DNA of 64,000 nucleotides, from assembly GCF_018449635.1 (NCBI RefSeq), contig NZ_JAAVUV010000013.1:151348-215347 (forward strand). The letters are read 5' to 3'. This DNA is from Caballeronia sp. dw_276 (GTDB lineage: Bacteria; Pseudomonadota; Gammaproteobacteria; Burkholderiales; Burkholderiaceae). The position numbers and the translations under genes were made by a program. This document shows positions 17,556-26,205 of the stretch, piece after piece. Each line of letters begins with the position of its first letter. Positions within the stretch are counted from its first letter, which is position 1. The notes beneath the pieces are model-generated. The model had not been told where the DNA came from, searched no databases, and saw nothing but the letters and a program-made list of their open reading frames with translations.

Positions 17556-18281
17556 TTAACGGATGCGTCGCGGTGCCGCATCCCGTTCAGGTGGTTCTGT
17601 TAGCATCGTGTCAGCCCGCAAGGTAGTATGGATCACTGACTTAGAGAAAGGCTCTGTCACGACAGCCGCTTCGGCAAACAGCGAAGGCGCTGCCCAGTCC
17701 GCAATCGCCAACGCGGGGTGTCCAGGCACACGTCGCGACGGATACACAAATCCATCAGGTCGTTCGTTTAGCGGTAGCGATAGCATTGCAGCCCGAAGGT
17801 GGCAACCGAGCCACTGACAGGCTTCGTGATCGTAAGACGAAATAATGTCGTGAATTCCAAGGCGGCTGCTGTGCTCTTCACCGAGATTCCACAAAAGCAG
17901 TTGTCGCGAAAAGCGGACCCGGGCTATTTGCCCCCGGTCAGTTGCTTCGGGAGTGATGTGAAAGCCGTTGCCGGCACCTCTGTTGTTCCTCACGAGCTGG
18001 CTTTCCCATGCCGCTACACGTTCATCCAAAGCAATGTAGACCCACGTGAACGGGAGTAGGTCGTTCGCACCCACAAGCTCAAGCGGCGGACCGAAGCGAT
18101 GAGGCTTATACGGCGATGCGGTCGCAACGTACTTTTCATTGTCAACCGCTCTGACGAAAACCCGGTCGAGCTCATAGGCGTAGGTCTGTTTGGACAAGGC
18201 CTGAACGATCCGGTCCGCTGTCGGAACCATGCCTTGCAGATGCCTCGGTAAATCTCTTCCTTCGTTGTTTTCCCCGGACAC
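17556..18281 (-). CDS. RES-domain protein (toxin of a RES/Xre-type pair)
   Basis: A 241-residue protein with the RES pattern: an N-terminal Arg block (ELDRVFVRAV), a Glu in WVYIALDERVAAWESQL, and the Ser block PDGFVYPSRRVPGHPALAI. In characterised pairs the RES toxin degrades NAD+ and is held in check by the adjacent antitoxin. Here the gene is the last of three minus-strand genes, 10 bp after the antitoxin-like gene. The central region (about residues 100-160) includes a helical HDIISSYDHEACQWLGCHL segment, larger than in minimal RES toxins. I am confident of the family and less so of toxicity. Confidence 0.75.
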   Translation of the reverse strand: MSGENNEGRDLPRHLQGMVPTADRIVQALSKQTYAYELDRVFVRAVDNEKYVATASPYKPHRFGPPLELVGANDLLPFTWVYIALDERVAAWESQLVRNNRGAGNGFHITPEATDRGQIARVRFSRQLLLWNLGEEHSSRLGIHDIISSYDHEACQWLGCHLRAAMLSLPLNERPDGFVYPSRRVPGHPALAIADWAAPSLFAEAAVVTEPFSKSVIHTTLRADTMLTEPPERDAAPRRIR

Positions 18282-18291
18282 TTTTCAGCTC

Positions 18292-18963
18292 TTAGTCAGG
18301 GTCAGCAACCTCCAGTCTCACAAGCGTCATCACCTTGTCCATCCGCGCCTCTTGTGGCAGCGACAGCATTCTGGATTGTGCCGGCGCAAGCGCAGCACGA
18401 TCCTCGAATGGCAATCCTGCGAGCACCTCCGCAGGGGACAACTCGTTCAGTGAATCCTGCTCGGACACGAAAAAGGTATTGACCTGTTTTCGCGATTTCC
18501 TGTTGAGGAGGTCAAGCACCCGCGGCATCGTTGAAGGGACGTCGCCGACGAACTGCCATGTCGGATAGCCGCGGCCATTCTGCATTCCTGTCGGAATCAC
18601 GCTGTAAAACCGGGTGCCATCACCACGGTAAAGCGTGCTTTTCGACATGCCTGTGTGCTTAAGTACCTCTTCAGGACTCAATCTGGAAACCGGCAACGAA
18701 TTTTTAACGGTCAATGGTGCATCAGGGCAATCGGATAGCAAGATCCTACGCAGGGAAGCTGCTAGCGCGCCGCGTGTCCTCTGCGATAACAGATCGTCCT
18801 GTTCCGCAGGGGACATTCTCTGCAATTCCGCCGATGCGCCTTGCAGCAGGACCTTTGCAACCCGATCAAGCAACTTCTCAGGGTTTCCCGAATAATGCCC
18901 TGTCGCGAGCGCGACCAAATCGGTACGCGCCGTGACCTTGTTCCGCTTAGTTGCCAATTCCAT
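18292..18963 (-). CDS. Antitoxin-like protein (MbcA/ParS/Xre type) paired with RES protein
   Basis: A 223-residue protein. The middle has a helix-turn-helix-like segment (LSPEEVLKHTGMSKSTLYR), followed by GYPTWQFVGDVPSTMPRVLDLL. The C-terminus (NELSPAEVLAGLPF...) matches the layout of partner proteins of RES toxins, where a PAWQF-like core precedes an L.G.SP.E.L motif. It lies 10 bp upstream of the RES gene and 11 bp after the ATP-cone gene, so all three are probably one transcript, and it likely represses that promoter as toxin-antitoxin antitoxins do. The N-terminal 70 residues are helical and unassigned. Confidence 0.7.
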   Translation of the reverse strand: MELATKRNKVTARTDLVALATGHYSGNPEKLLDRVAKVLLQGASAELQRMSPAEQDDLLSQRTRGALAASLRRILLSDCPDAPLTVKNSLPVSRLSPEEVLKHTGMSKSTLYRGDGTRFYSVIPTGMQNGRGYPTWQFVGDVPSTMPRVLDLLNRKSRKQVNTFFVSEQDSLNELSPAEVLAGLPFEDRAALAPAQSRMLSLPQEARMDKVMTLVRLEVADPD

Positions 18964-18974
18964 GTCAGCTCCTG

Positions 18975-19544
18975 TTAGGAGATCGACGGCGGCGCCACAA
19001 TCGGCGCAGTCATTCGAGAGCGCGAGGCGACGCTTCGCGTACGAACGCGCCGGATCACCAGTTGCCCCAATTTCCTCACCCGGCCCCTGATCCGCCGCTC
19101 TGCCCGCTGGCGGCAGTAGAACGATTTCAGAACCGCTTTGGTCCTTCCATTCGAAAAAAATCGGAAGACGTTCGTCACCGCAAATGCAATGCGACTCGGA
19201 TCGAATGAGACAACAGTTCCGTTGCGGCGAATTACTTTATAGTCTTCAAGGGTTAGAGACTCTTCGACGGCCCGCATGTCGACGGGGACAGTCCCCGCCG
19301 GTTCCCGCAATGCCTGCGAGATGCGTTCGAGTCTTTCTTGACGCAAAGCCACAGTTCGCTTCTGCTCGGCCTCAACGCGGGCAAGCAGCGCAACACGCTC
19401 AGGATCGCCCGACGGCAAGGCCTCAAGAGTCGCGCGGGTGCGCGAGAGCTGCACGAGCGTACGGTCAAGCTCCGAAGTGGCAAGCTGTTTAATCCGTCGG
19501 CGTTCGACCGCCGAGAGTTCGACCTCGTCTTCCCAATTAAGCAT
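18975..19544 (-). CDS. Unknown protein with an orphan ATP-cone segment
   Basis: A 189-residue product. Residues 1-75 are helical and charged (coiled-coil-like, MLNWEDEVELSAVERRRIKQ onward). Around residues 95-125 is EDYKVIRRNGTVVSFDPSRI, then AFAVTNVF, which matches the opening of the ATP-cone regulatory domain at the N-terminus of class I ribonucleotide reductase NrdA. Just after it, a run of seven A on the plus strand (near 19155) precedes an Arg-rich, low-complexity tail that does not resemble the rest of an ATP cone, so a frameshift or fusion is likely. No nrdA or nrdB is nearby. ATG 19544 has AGGGG nine bases upstream. It heads the RES/antitoxin operon. Confidence 0.6.
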   Translation of the reverse strand: MLNWEDEVELSAVERRRIKQLATSELDRTLVQLSRTRATLEALPSGDPERVALLARVEAEQKRTVALRQERLERISQALREPAGTVPVDMRAVEESLTLEDYKVIRRNGTVVSFDPSRIAFAVTNVFRFFSNGRTKAVLKSFYCRQRAERRIRGRVRKLGQLVIRRVRTRSVASRSRMTAPIVAPPSIS

Positions 19545-19592
19545 ATTGGATTGCCCCTGAGGGGACTTGCCGGAATGATGGGAGTATAACAA

Positions 19593-20010
19593 ATTTTCCC
19601 ATTTTTCCCAAAAGTCTCATTTTTCCCGGCCAACGGAGATGGACTGGGGTTTTCGGCAGACGACCCGGGTTGTGCTGCCTTGCCGGCTCAGGCAGAGGTG
19701 CCTCCGGACGAACCTGCCGTCAATGGTCAAAGTCTAACTATGCGGCGATGGCGTTTTCGGCGCTGGTGAGAGGTTTAAATATGTTGTCGAGACGGGCGAA
19801 GCGCATAAAAGCGGACTAGTGATCCCGGAAGGTAGCGAAAGTTATCCAGTCGGCAAGAGGGCACCGCTGCGACGGCTTATCATAACGGGAGGATTTCAGA
19901 AGAGAGCTTTCTAAACTAGTCGAAGCTGACGCCGTTTGAACACTTGAGTAGAAATTGCTTCTGGAAATCGGCTTTCGCAGCGGGGCGACGTCTCGTATTC
20001 GGCGATAGAC
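19593..20010. other. Gene-free stretch
   Basis: No gene is supported. The 60 bases just upstream of the ATP-cone gene (19560-19640) hold a repeated TTTTCCCATTTTTCCC pattern that could be an operator or AT-rich promoter element of the RES operon. The rest is unremarkable. Confidence 0.3.
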
Positions 20011-20511
20011 TTACACTTTCTTGTCCTCGCGCTTTGCGTCAGCCATAGCCTCCGGCTCCAACTCTTCTGCGGACCGATTCAGGTGAACAAACAGGCCCCA
20101 AGAGGCAAGAAGCAAAGCTGTCGAACCAATTAGCCAGGCCGCATACTGAAGCTGCGACGGATCTTGATGCAGCGCTTTGAAAGTTGCCACGAGCCCTTCG
20201 ATCGCGAGCGCGACAACGACGACGACTAAGAATCGCGACATGAAACGTCGTACCCGTGTCGGCGCGCTCACGTCGGCGTCCCGTATAACTTCCTCCTCTA
20301 CGATGGTCTCGGCAATTTGCAAGGCAACAACCGCCCCAGCCAGCACCCCCAAAGCTTCAATAATCGATAGTGCACTTGTCTCATCCCAATGACCCGCAAA
20401 TGCAGTCGATCCGACACGAGCAGCGATCGCAATCAAGACCAGTGCTCCGCATGTAAAAAGAACAGCCATCAACCCGTGGACAATCGTAAAGAAACGCACA
20501 AGAAACTTCAT
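20011..20511 (-). CDS. Membrane protein, four-helix type, unknown function
   Basis: A 166-residue protein with four hydrophobic helices (near residues 5-30, 45-65, 95-115 and 125-145) and a charged C-terminal tail (EELEPEAMADAKREDKKV). The second helix contains SIIEALGVLAGAVVALQIAETIV, and the loop VEEEVIRDADVSAPTRVRR links it to helix 3. That plan resembles small predicted phosphate-starvation or GNAT-linked membrane proteins, but I do not assign it. ATG 20511 has GGAGCGGA five to ten bases upstream. It is monocistronic as far as the neighbours show. Confidence 0.65.
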   Translation of the reverse strand: MKFLVRFFTIVHGLMAVLFTCGALVLIAIAARVGSTAFAGHWDETSALSIIEALGVLAGAVVALQIAETIVEEEVIRDADVSAPTRVRRFMSRFLVVVVVALAIEGLVATFKALHQDPSQLQYAAWLIGSTALLLASWGLFVHLNRSAEELEPEAMADAKREDKKV

Positions 20512-20586
20512 TTTTTCCGCTCCGTTCAATGGCGATTGGCTGGTCCATGCCGCGTTTTTAACAGTTCGTCGAACGCAGTTGGGCAA

Positions 20587-21011
20587 AAAACGGCATCAAA
20601 TTTTGTTCGATCACGTTTCGGTTATCAAACTACTAGCCAACGACGACAGCATTGGCAAGTCGCTCGTCTTGCTCAGCACATACAGATTCATGTCAGCAAA
20701 GACGTGCCATGTCTGCAACGAACTGAGCTCTGAGAGCATAACGCAGTACAAAGACATCATTCGTGGAACCGGCCTTTTGTGTATAGCGCTCTCTAGTACG
20801 CCGTTTCGATTGTCGGTACAGCAAGCCATCAGGCAGATGCATGGTGTCCTGTGCTAGCGAATCTAATGAGCCGTGTGGAGAAGCAGCGCGTACCGATCGG
20901 ACGTGCGTGAAAGCCATAGAAACTGGGCATCGGGTTTGTGTCTGACATCACGCGTATTACGCGGCGAAATGCCCAAGCCAGTTAAGTTGAAATCGATGGT
21001 CAGTATTTTTG
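20587..21011. other. Gene-free stretch
   Basis: Several short frames overlap on both strands, none with a recognisable product or ribosome-binding site. No hairpin or repeat noted. Confidence 0.3.
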
Positions 21012-22805
21012 TTACCGCTCCTCAAGTTTCGCTGCGGTCTCTACCATGTTGCGTCCCTTTCGCTTGGCGCGCAGCAACGCGGCATCGGCGACCTGAACGA
21101 GGGCTGTTCGACTACATTGCGATGGCGCGCTGGCGACACCAATCGAGGCCGTGACATTTCGAAGTCGATGACCATCATATTCAACAACCAAGGCGGCGAT
21201 GACCGCGCGAATTTTTTCGGCGCGATCAATGGCGCCTTGTGCATCACGTCCGATCATCAGGACGACAAACTCTTCCCCGCCGTATCGAAACACGGACTCG
21301 GAATCTACAGCAGAGCTTTTGAGTGCACCTCCAACGGCGCGTAAAACTGCATCTCCCGCTTCATGCCCGTGATCGTCGTTGAAACGTTTGAAGAAATCGA
21401 TGTCGATCATAGCGCAGCTCAACGGCACGCCCGATCGCTCCGTTTCCTCCATTTGCGTCCCAAGCCATATGTCTAGTTGACGGCGGTTCTGCAGTTTCGT
21501 GAGCGGGTCAGCCATCGCGAGCTGCTGTAGTGTCTCTCTCAGCCGAAGGTTGTCCAGTGCCAACCCCACATTTTCAGCGAGCATACGCAGATACTCGTCC
21601 GATACGTGTTCTGTTTTTGCATCGTCCTCACTTTCCAGGTACAGCATGCCCAGTGCGCCATGTTGGCCCATGAGCGGAAGACAGTACGAATTCGGAATGT
21701 GACTATCGATGTTGAGATGGGCGCAGGGAATGTCAATGTGGGCCCCGACGGGCCGGTGGAGACTGCCGCGGCGAAGACCCCAGCATTCATCAGCAATAAA
21801 TTCGCTTTCCGTGTGTACCGGTCCGTTCCATGAGCACGCCTCGGTGAGTATGTCACGCGCATCATCCAACAAATATAGCCGCCCCCCCATTTGGGGAACA
21901 AACTCAGGACCAAAGCGCTGGACAACCCGGACGAGATCTTGAACGTTACTGCAGCCGTGCATACGCTCAGTCATGCGCGAAAGCGAGTCTCGCATCGCGC
22001 GGTCGATTTCGCGCTCGTGCTCAAGCCGTTGCCGCACGATTCCGTTCTCACGGAAAACCCTCAGCGCCTGCGCCATGTCACCGATCTCGTCGATGCGATC
22101 ATATGTGGGCGGTTCGACCGCGAAATCTTGTGCGGCCAGCCTGCTAACGACGTCGCTTAACTTCACCACGGGATGTAAGACCCGCCGACGGAACACAAAA
22201 TAAAGGACGAAGGCGAACACAAGTCCAGTGAGTGCAAGCGTCAGTTCAGCAATGGTGCGCCACAGCTTGGACGCAACTACGGCCTGCTGCACCGCGGCGT
22301 CTGTGCGGTGATCGAGGCGATCTTGGAACCGCTCCACGTTTTTGCGTAATCCGTCGAGCTCGCGCTCAAAATCTAGTGAGAACAAAGATTCGATTGACGC
22401 GTTGCGCTGACCACTTGCGAACGCTGAAAATGCTAACCTTTCGGCATCGCGGAGACGGTCTGTTGAGCTGATGAGGTCGTGAAGCGCGCCTATTTCGTCT
22501 GCGCTCGCGCCGGCATCGCGAATTGAGCGGGTGCGCTCCTCCATGTCCGCAAGAGACGCGAGCTCCTGTCTGTAAGCCGTTAGATCGGCAGGTCGACCAC
22601 TGATCACATACTGTCTCGCTAGGTCGGTCGCCCCAAGCACAGCAACGTCCAACCTAGATGTCGCCTGATCAAGCAAATAGCGCTGCGCCACCAGCTGACG
22701 CTCTTCTTTCTCCGTCGATGTGGCCATTAACATCGCAGCACCGGACGCAACTGTCAACGTAACGGTAATGGCATAGGCCCAGTTTGTAATCGTTGCGAGG
22801 CGCAT
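21012..22805 (-). CDS. Membrane diguanylate cyclase (HAMP-GAF-GGDEF)
   Basis: A 597-residue inner-membrane sensor. Order: N-terminal transmembrane helix (residues 8-28), a periplasmic helical domain of about 150 residues, a second helix (LTLALTGLVFAFVLYFVF), a HAMP linker (RRRVLHPVVKLSDVV), a GAF-like domain (about 275-420), and a GGDEF domain with the active-site RYGGEEF. It should make cyclic di-GMP in the cytoplasm in response to an unknown periplasmic signal. The residues five before GGEEF read VDSE instead of RxxD, so product inhibition through the usual I-site is probably absent. ATG 22805 begins a plain membrane-insertion sequence. Confidence 0.93.
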   Translation of the reverse strand: MRLATITNWAYAITVTLTVASGAAMLMATSTEKEERQLVAQRYLLDQATSRLDVAVLGATDLARQYVISGRPADLTAYRQELASLADMEERTRSIRDAGASADEIGALHDLISSTDRLRDAERLAFSAFASGQRNASIESLFSLDFERELDGLRKNVERFQDRLDHRTDAAVQQAVVASKLWRTIAELTLALTGLVFAFVLYFVFRRRVLHPVVKLSDVVSRLAAQDFAVEPPTYDRIDEIGDMAQALRVFRENGIVRQRLEHEREIDRAMRDSLSRMTERMHGCSNVQDLVRVVQRFGPEFVPQMGGRLYLLDDARDILTEACSWNGPVHTESEFIADECWGLRRGSLHRPVGAHIDIPCAHLNIDSHIPNSYCLPLMGQHGALGMLYLESEDDAKTEHVSDEYLRMLAENVGLALDNLRLRETLQQLAMADPLTKLQNRRQLDIWLGTQMEETERSGVPLSCAMIDIDFFKRFNDDHGHEAGDAVLRAVGGALKSSAVDSESVFRYGGEEFVVLMIGRDAQGAIDRAEKIRAVIAALVVEYDGHRLRNVTASIGVASAPSQCSRTALVQVADAALLRAKRKGRNMVETAAKLEER

Positions 22806-22979
22806 TCAGTTTCCGCTATTTCTAAACCATCACGTGCTCTAATCAGGTGTGGTCCGATCACGCTGCCGAGGCCTCGTCCCATACCGGATTCCGGCGACGC
22901 AGTGTTTAACTGGCTCAACAATCAATGGAGGCGTCAATTTGCCATACACAACGCGCGAGGACGAGAGCTAACGCTGCCC

Positions 22980-23099
22980 TCATGCCCAGATCAGAGCACC
23001 CAAGATCCCAAGTAACGCAAGGGTAATTGCCGGGACGCCCAGGTAGATGATTACGTTACCCCTCGATCGCTGTCGAAGAAAATGGCCGCTTTGGACCAT
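22980..23099 (-). CDS. Putative 39-residue single-helix membrane protein
   Basis: An ATG-initiated frame of 39 codons gives a basic N-terminus (HFLRQRSRGN) followed by one clear transmembrane helix (VIIYLGVPAITLALLGILG, then ALIWA) ending at the stop. The hydrophobic segment is too regular to look like random non-coding DNA. The ribosome-binding site is weak and no database comparison was possible. If real, it is a small inner-membrane protein; its position between the diguanylate cyclase and a small coiled-coil gene does not reveal a role. Confidence 0.4.
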   Translation of the reverse strand: MVQSGHFLRQRSRGNVIIYLGVPAITLALLGILGALIWA

Positions 23100-23291
23100 A
23101 TCGCAGTGCCATTTCTTTTCTCGTGGTTTATCGGCTCGCAATCGTCTTATAGCAATGCGCCTTCTGTTTTGCTGGTCTCCTAAGCTTCAAGGGACCTGCG
23201 AGCGGCTTGCTGCCTTGAACATACTACCCGCTCACGCTCCCGTTCTGTCATTGGTGGGTCCCAGCATACTAGCCTTGAATTTATGACAGCA

Positions 23292-23570
23292 TCAAGCCGA
23301 CTTCGCAGTCGTGAGCGTTGGCCCAAGTTTCAGCGCAGGCGCTGGATTTGGCGGATCTCGGCGCAAGTCACTCACCTGCTCGATCCCGTTCTTCAATACC
23401 GATTCACAAAATGCCAAGCGCGAGCGATAGTATTCAGCTTGGACCTGCGCGTCGAGAATGCGCTGCTCAGCCTGATAAAGCGCCATGCGCAATTCGGGCA
23501 TTGCTTTTTGGGCTTGCTGTTTCACCGTAGGCGCATAGCGGGCTGCCCAGTTTGCGATCCATCTCAGCAT
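23292..23570 (-). CDS. Small coiled-coil protein of unknown function
   Basis: A 92-residue protein, MLRWIANWAARYAPTVKQQA at its start, followed by a helix of about 45 residues (ELRMALYQAEQRILDAQVQA) likely to form a coiled coil, and a Pro/Lys-rich tail. ATG 23570 has GGGGGA seven bases upstream, whereas longer in-frame starts lack one. The amphipathic N-terminus (Trp and Arg) may associate with membrane. No known family. It is plausibly expressed as a single gene. Confidence 0.55.
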   Translation of the reverse strand: MLRWIANWAARYAPTVKQQAQKAMPELRMALYQAEQRILDAQVQAEYYRSRLAFCESVLKNGIEQVSDLRRDPPNPAPALKLGPTLTTAKSA

Positions 23571-24154
23571 TGCCAATCCCCCGTTCGGTATTGCTACGCC
23601 GCCATCGCCTAAGCTTGGTTTAGCGCTCGAAACTAAAACATACCAAATCTTCAGATCGTTGCCGCAGAAAATCTGCCGCCGGTGTTGCGGAAACAGCAAA
23701 CGAGCGGTACAGCAAGCTAGCCGTCAATAAATTTGCAACGGAGGTCGGTTTTTCGGACATCGAACCGGTAACAAAAAGAGTTTCTTCACCACAGAAAGCG
23801 GTGCAGCATCCATGAGGCGGATTTATGCTCCACGAATTAAAACTGACGCCGTCAGCAGCGCGAGTGGCCAAATAACGGTCTGCACAGCGTCACTAGGTGT
23901 GTCATACGCGGCTACCATCACCGAGGTACGGATTAACTGTGCTTAGATAAGCTCACGCGCAGTGCGTCGCGTTTTGCCACAGCACGCTCATCCGTAAGAA
24001 CCAACTTTCTGCTGTCGTTTGGTGTCCAAGCGGTTTGCCAGACGGAAAATACAAAAGCTTCGTTTTCACCAAACTAACGAACCATGCCCTTTCTGCATTG
24101 TGGTAGTTCCCTTGCCTTGTTTGCTGCATACTGCAAACTCGCAAAGGAGGCCTT
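23571..24154. other. Gene-free stretch
   Basis: No gene supported. The last 20 bases hold the strong AAAGGAGG ribosome-binding site of the next small gene; its promoter should lie in the preceding AT-rich 100 bases (24040-24130). Confidence 0.35.
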
Positions 24155-24385
24155 ATGCGATTTGTTTACCGAGATTTCAATATTGAATGCTCCGTCGAAC
24201 GACTCGGCATTTCGGATTTCGTGAGCCGTGCCACGATTTGGCACATGTCGTCAAACGGTGGAGACGGCGACGTACACGAAACAGGAGATTTAATATCGTC
24301 TCTGACTGAAATTAAAGCGTTAGGCCACGCCCGGAATTTCGCGGAAATATGGTGCGATAAGAAGATTCTTGAAAACGGTGCTTAA
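24155..24385 (+). CDS. Small conserved-looking protein of unknown function
   Basis: A 76-residue product with a very strong ribosome-binding site (AAAGGAGG, five bases before ATG). It has mixed alpha/beta character (MRFVYRDFNIECSVERLG, then EIKALGHARNFAEIWCDKKI). The C-terminal block KALGHARNFAEIW looks like a conserved helix. I do not know its family. The strong start signal and absence of a competing frame support a real gene. It ends just before a large hairpin shared with the convergent minus-strand gene. Confidence 0.6.
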   Translation: MRFVYRDFNIECSVERLGISDFVSRATIWHMSSNGGDGDVHETGDLISSLTEIKALGHARNFAEIWCDKKILENGA

Positions 24386-24453
24386 CAGGCGTTAGTTGGC
24401 AGCAATGAACTCGACATCGCGAAGGGTAAGCGTAACAAAGCGGTGTAACGCAA

Positions 24454-24482
24454 GTAAGCGTGAGGGTGTTACCCGCGCTTAC
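24454..24482. terminator. Nested hairpin between convergent genes
   Basis: GTAAGCG (24454-24460) pairs with CGCTTAC (24476-24482), enclosing GGGT and ACCC. The stem sits between the convergent genes and overlaps the stop of the minus-strand gene at 24479, so it could terminate both transcripts. No long T tract follows on either strand. Confidence 0.4.
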
Positions 24483-25027
24483 CCCTTGTGCGACTTCGGG
24501 CCGCTAGAAGGCCGTGGCCTGAATCCGGAAAGCACCTCGTCCGCTTCCGCCATGAGATCCCGGCTGAAAGCGAGCGTGAGTTGGCTGAACGCTGCACGTG
24601 TCGCGCCCAGCATCGTGGCCAACTGTAAATCGGACGCGGACTCGCCCCACAGGACGCGCTGGACCAGTGTCACGCCACCATTGCGGGCGATCAGGCGCAA
24701 TGCATAGCCAAGTGATGCATTGTGCAGGATCTCAGAGCCATAAGTGTCGGCGAGCGCAGTAAGGATCGCGAGTTCCACCCGATCCGGTCTGCTGGGGATG
24801 CGCCGACGAGCCGCCCCGCGCTCGGCTTCACTCATGACCTCCTCATCGGTCAGCATCCGCATTAGACCGCTCGCCGAATCGAGCGCTCGCAAGCCCGATC
24901 TTTCCCCCGCCCGGAATGCGGAAATTGCATCGTCCAGCCGCAGGACGATGCGGGCGGTTGCGGGATCGAGTGGAGCTCCCATGTCAGGCGGGGTCGCAGG
25001 CGGCGGGGTCGCAGGCGGCTGGGTCAT
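24479..25027 (-). CDS. Unknown helical protein with a Pro-rich N-terminus
   Basis: A 182-residue product. The first 20 residues are a short Pro/Ala/Thr repeat (MTQPPATPPPATPPD), encoded by two near-identical DNA units. The remainder is helical and Arg/Leu-rich (ATARIVLRLDDAISAFRAGE; LVQRVLWGESASDLQLATML), with a possible helix-turn-helix near LQLATMLGATRAAFSQL. A DNA-binding or plasmid-mobilisation role is possible but not demonstrated. ATG 25027 has AGGTC nine bases upstream; ATG 24982, after the repeat, is an alternative. The stop lies inside the shared hairpin. Confidence 0.55.
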   Translation of the reverse strand: MTQPPATPPPATPPDMGAPLDPATARIVLRLDDAISAFRAGERSGLRALDSASGLMRMLTDEEVMSEAERGAARRRIPSRPDRVELAILTALADTYGSEILHNASLGYALRLIARNGGVTLVQRVLWGESASDLQLATMLGATRAAFSQLTLAFSRDLMAEADEVLSGFRPRPSSGPKSHKG

Positions 25028-25398
25028 AAGAATTCAAGACCTGCAACGAGGGGTATTGGAAGAACCATTTTACCCCTCACCTATAAAACCCGCTAAGTGC
25101 GACACAAGAAGCAGTGCTAGCGAACACATCATGCAAGGGTGCTCTCCAATTCATCGTAGACCCAGTAGCTTGAGCGATGAAACCCAAACGCAGCTGACGA
25201 TCGTGAGTCTATTATCTTTAGGACAGTGCGCATCGAATCCCGCTTCCCAGGTTGAAGAAGTTCAGTCCTGGTTTGCCCCTCGAACGCAGCGACCGCATCT
25301 TTCCCAACTTTGTCGATCCATGTATAGCCGGAACAAAACGTAAATCCACCCACCCGGGCGTCGTCCGAAGACCGCTGAGTAAGTCCGCGCTTTTGCCG

Positions 25399-25791
25399 AT
25401 GCCGGCACAATCAGCAGGGGAGTTGTCGCTCGCTCATCATCTTGCGTTGGTTGCCTGCCGCGGCGCGCATGCGAATCGGCATCAAATCAACGAGTTGGTC
25501 CGTTCGGTCTATATGGCCTACTGCCTTCAACGCATGGGGTTTGGTGAGGTGCCGTTTGAGTGCTATGAACACGCAGAAGCGGCGTTCGAAAATGCACTTG
25601 CTATAGCTGAAAAAAGTGCCAAGTGGACAATTAGCGAGCAGGACGCGCCCGTCATCGAACGCGTGCTCGCGCTTCACGACCAGCAATTGAGTGAGGCGCC
25701 GATGCACCGGGTGGTGGCAGCCGAAAAACAACTGCGTCGATTTCTGGCCGGCGAAAGCGCCTCGCCGTTGGTCCGCCCGAGCGCGAAATAG
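25399..25791 (+). CDS. Helical protein of unknown function (intact copy of a duplicated gene)
   Basis: A 130-residue, all-helical protein (AHHLALVACRGAHANRHQIN; SVYMAYCLQRMGFG; IERVLALHDQQLSEAP). Proteins of this look are common in Burkholderia accessory DNA and are sometimes labelled Fis-like regulators; I see no clear helix-turn-helix, so I leave the function open. A broken second copy of its last 48 residues lies at 32826-32972, and the preceding non-coding blocks are also related. I chose ATG 25399 because conservation and helical structure begin there; upstream in-frame sequence looks non-coding. It stands alone. Confidence 0.6.
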   Translation: MPAQSAGELSLAHHLALVACRGAHANRHQINELVRSVYMAYCLQRMGFGEVPFECYEHAEAAFENALAIAEKSAKWTISEQDAPVIERVLALHDQQLSEAPMHRVVAAEKQLRRFLAGESASPLVRPSAK

Positions 25792-26205
25792 CGGCTGGTT
25801 TCCCTTTCATTATACGTGTTGTGAATTCAGACATACCGAACACTAAACGTGTCGGCCGCCGTAGACGAGAGTTAAAGCTGTTACTCCTACAGGAGTGGAA
25901 TTTGTCACTCGAAACCATTTTTTGTGGGCTGTTCTGGCTGACTTCTAAACCCTTCCATCAACGCATCGAACATATAACTTTGCTGTCCGGGAAGAAAGAG
26001 AAAGAGAAATCACAGAGATTGAGCGTTCAGCTGCACAGGGTGTGTTTCCGTCCATCCACAGATCTGTGGTGCTCTCGTCCGATCTCGGAAGTGCAAGAAC
26101 GGCAACTATTGACGACGCTTGGTCGACGGAGAGCTTTACGGGCATCGTTGCGCTCTGCATTTGGAGCGAGCGGCCAAGAGGCCGCCCTCCGTGCACTAGA
26201 CCAAT
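25792..26205. other. Gene-free stretch
   Basis: No gene, repeat or clear terminator seen between the 3' ends of the unknown gene and the H-NS-like gene. Confidence 0.3.

Noticed and set aside
25090..25398. Second tRNA gene at the position matching the tRNA-like sequence
   Set aside because: A T-arm-like segment can be drawn (near 25230) but the acceptor ends do not pair and no anticodon loop forms.
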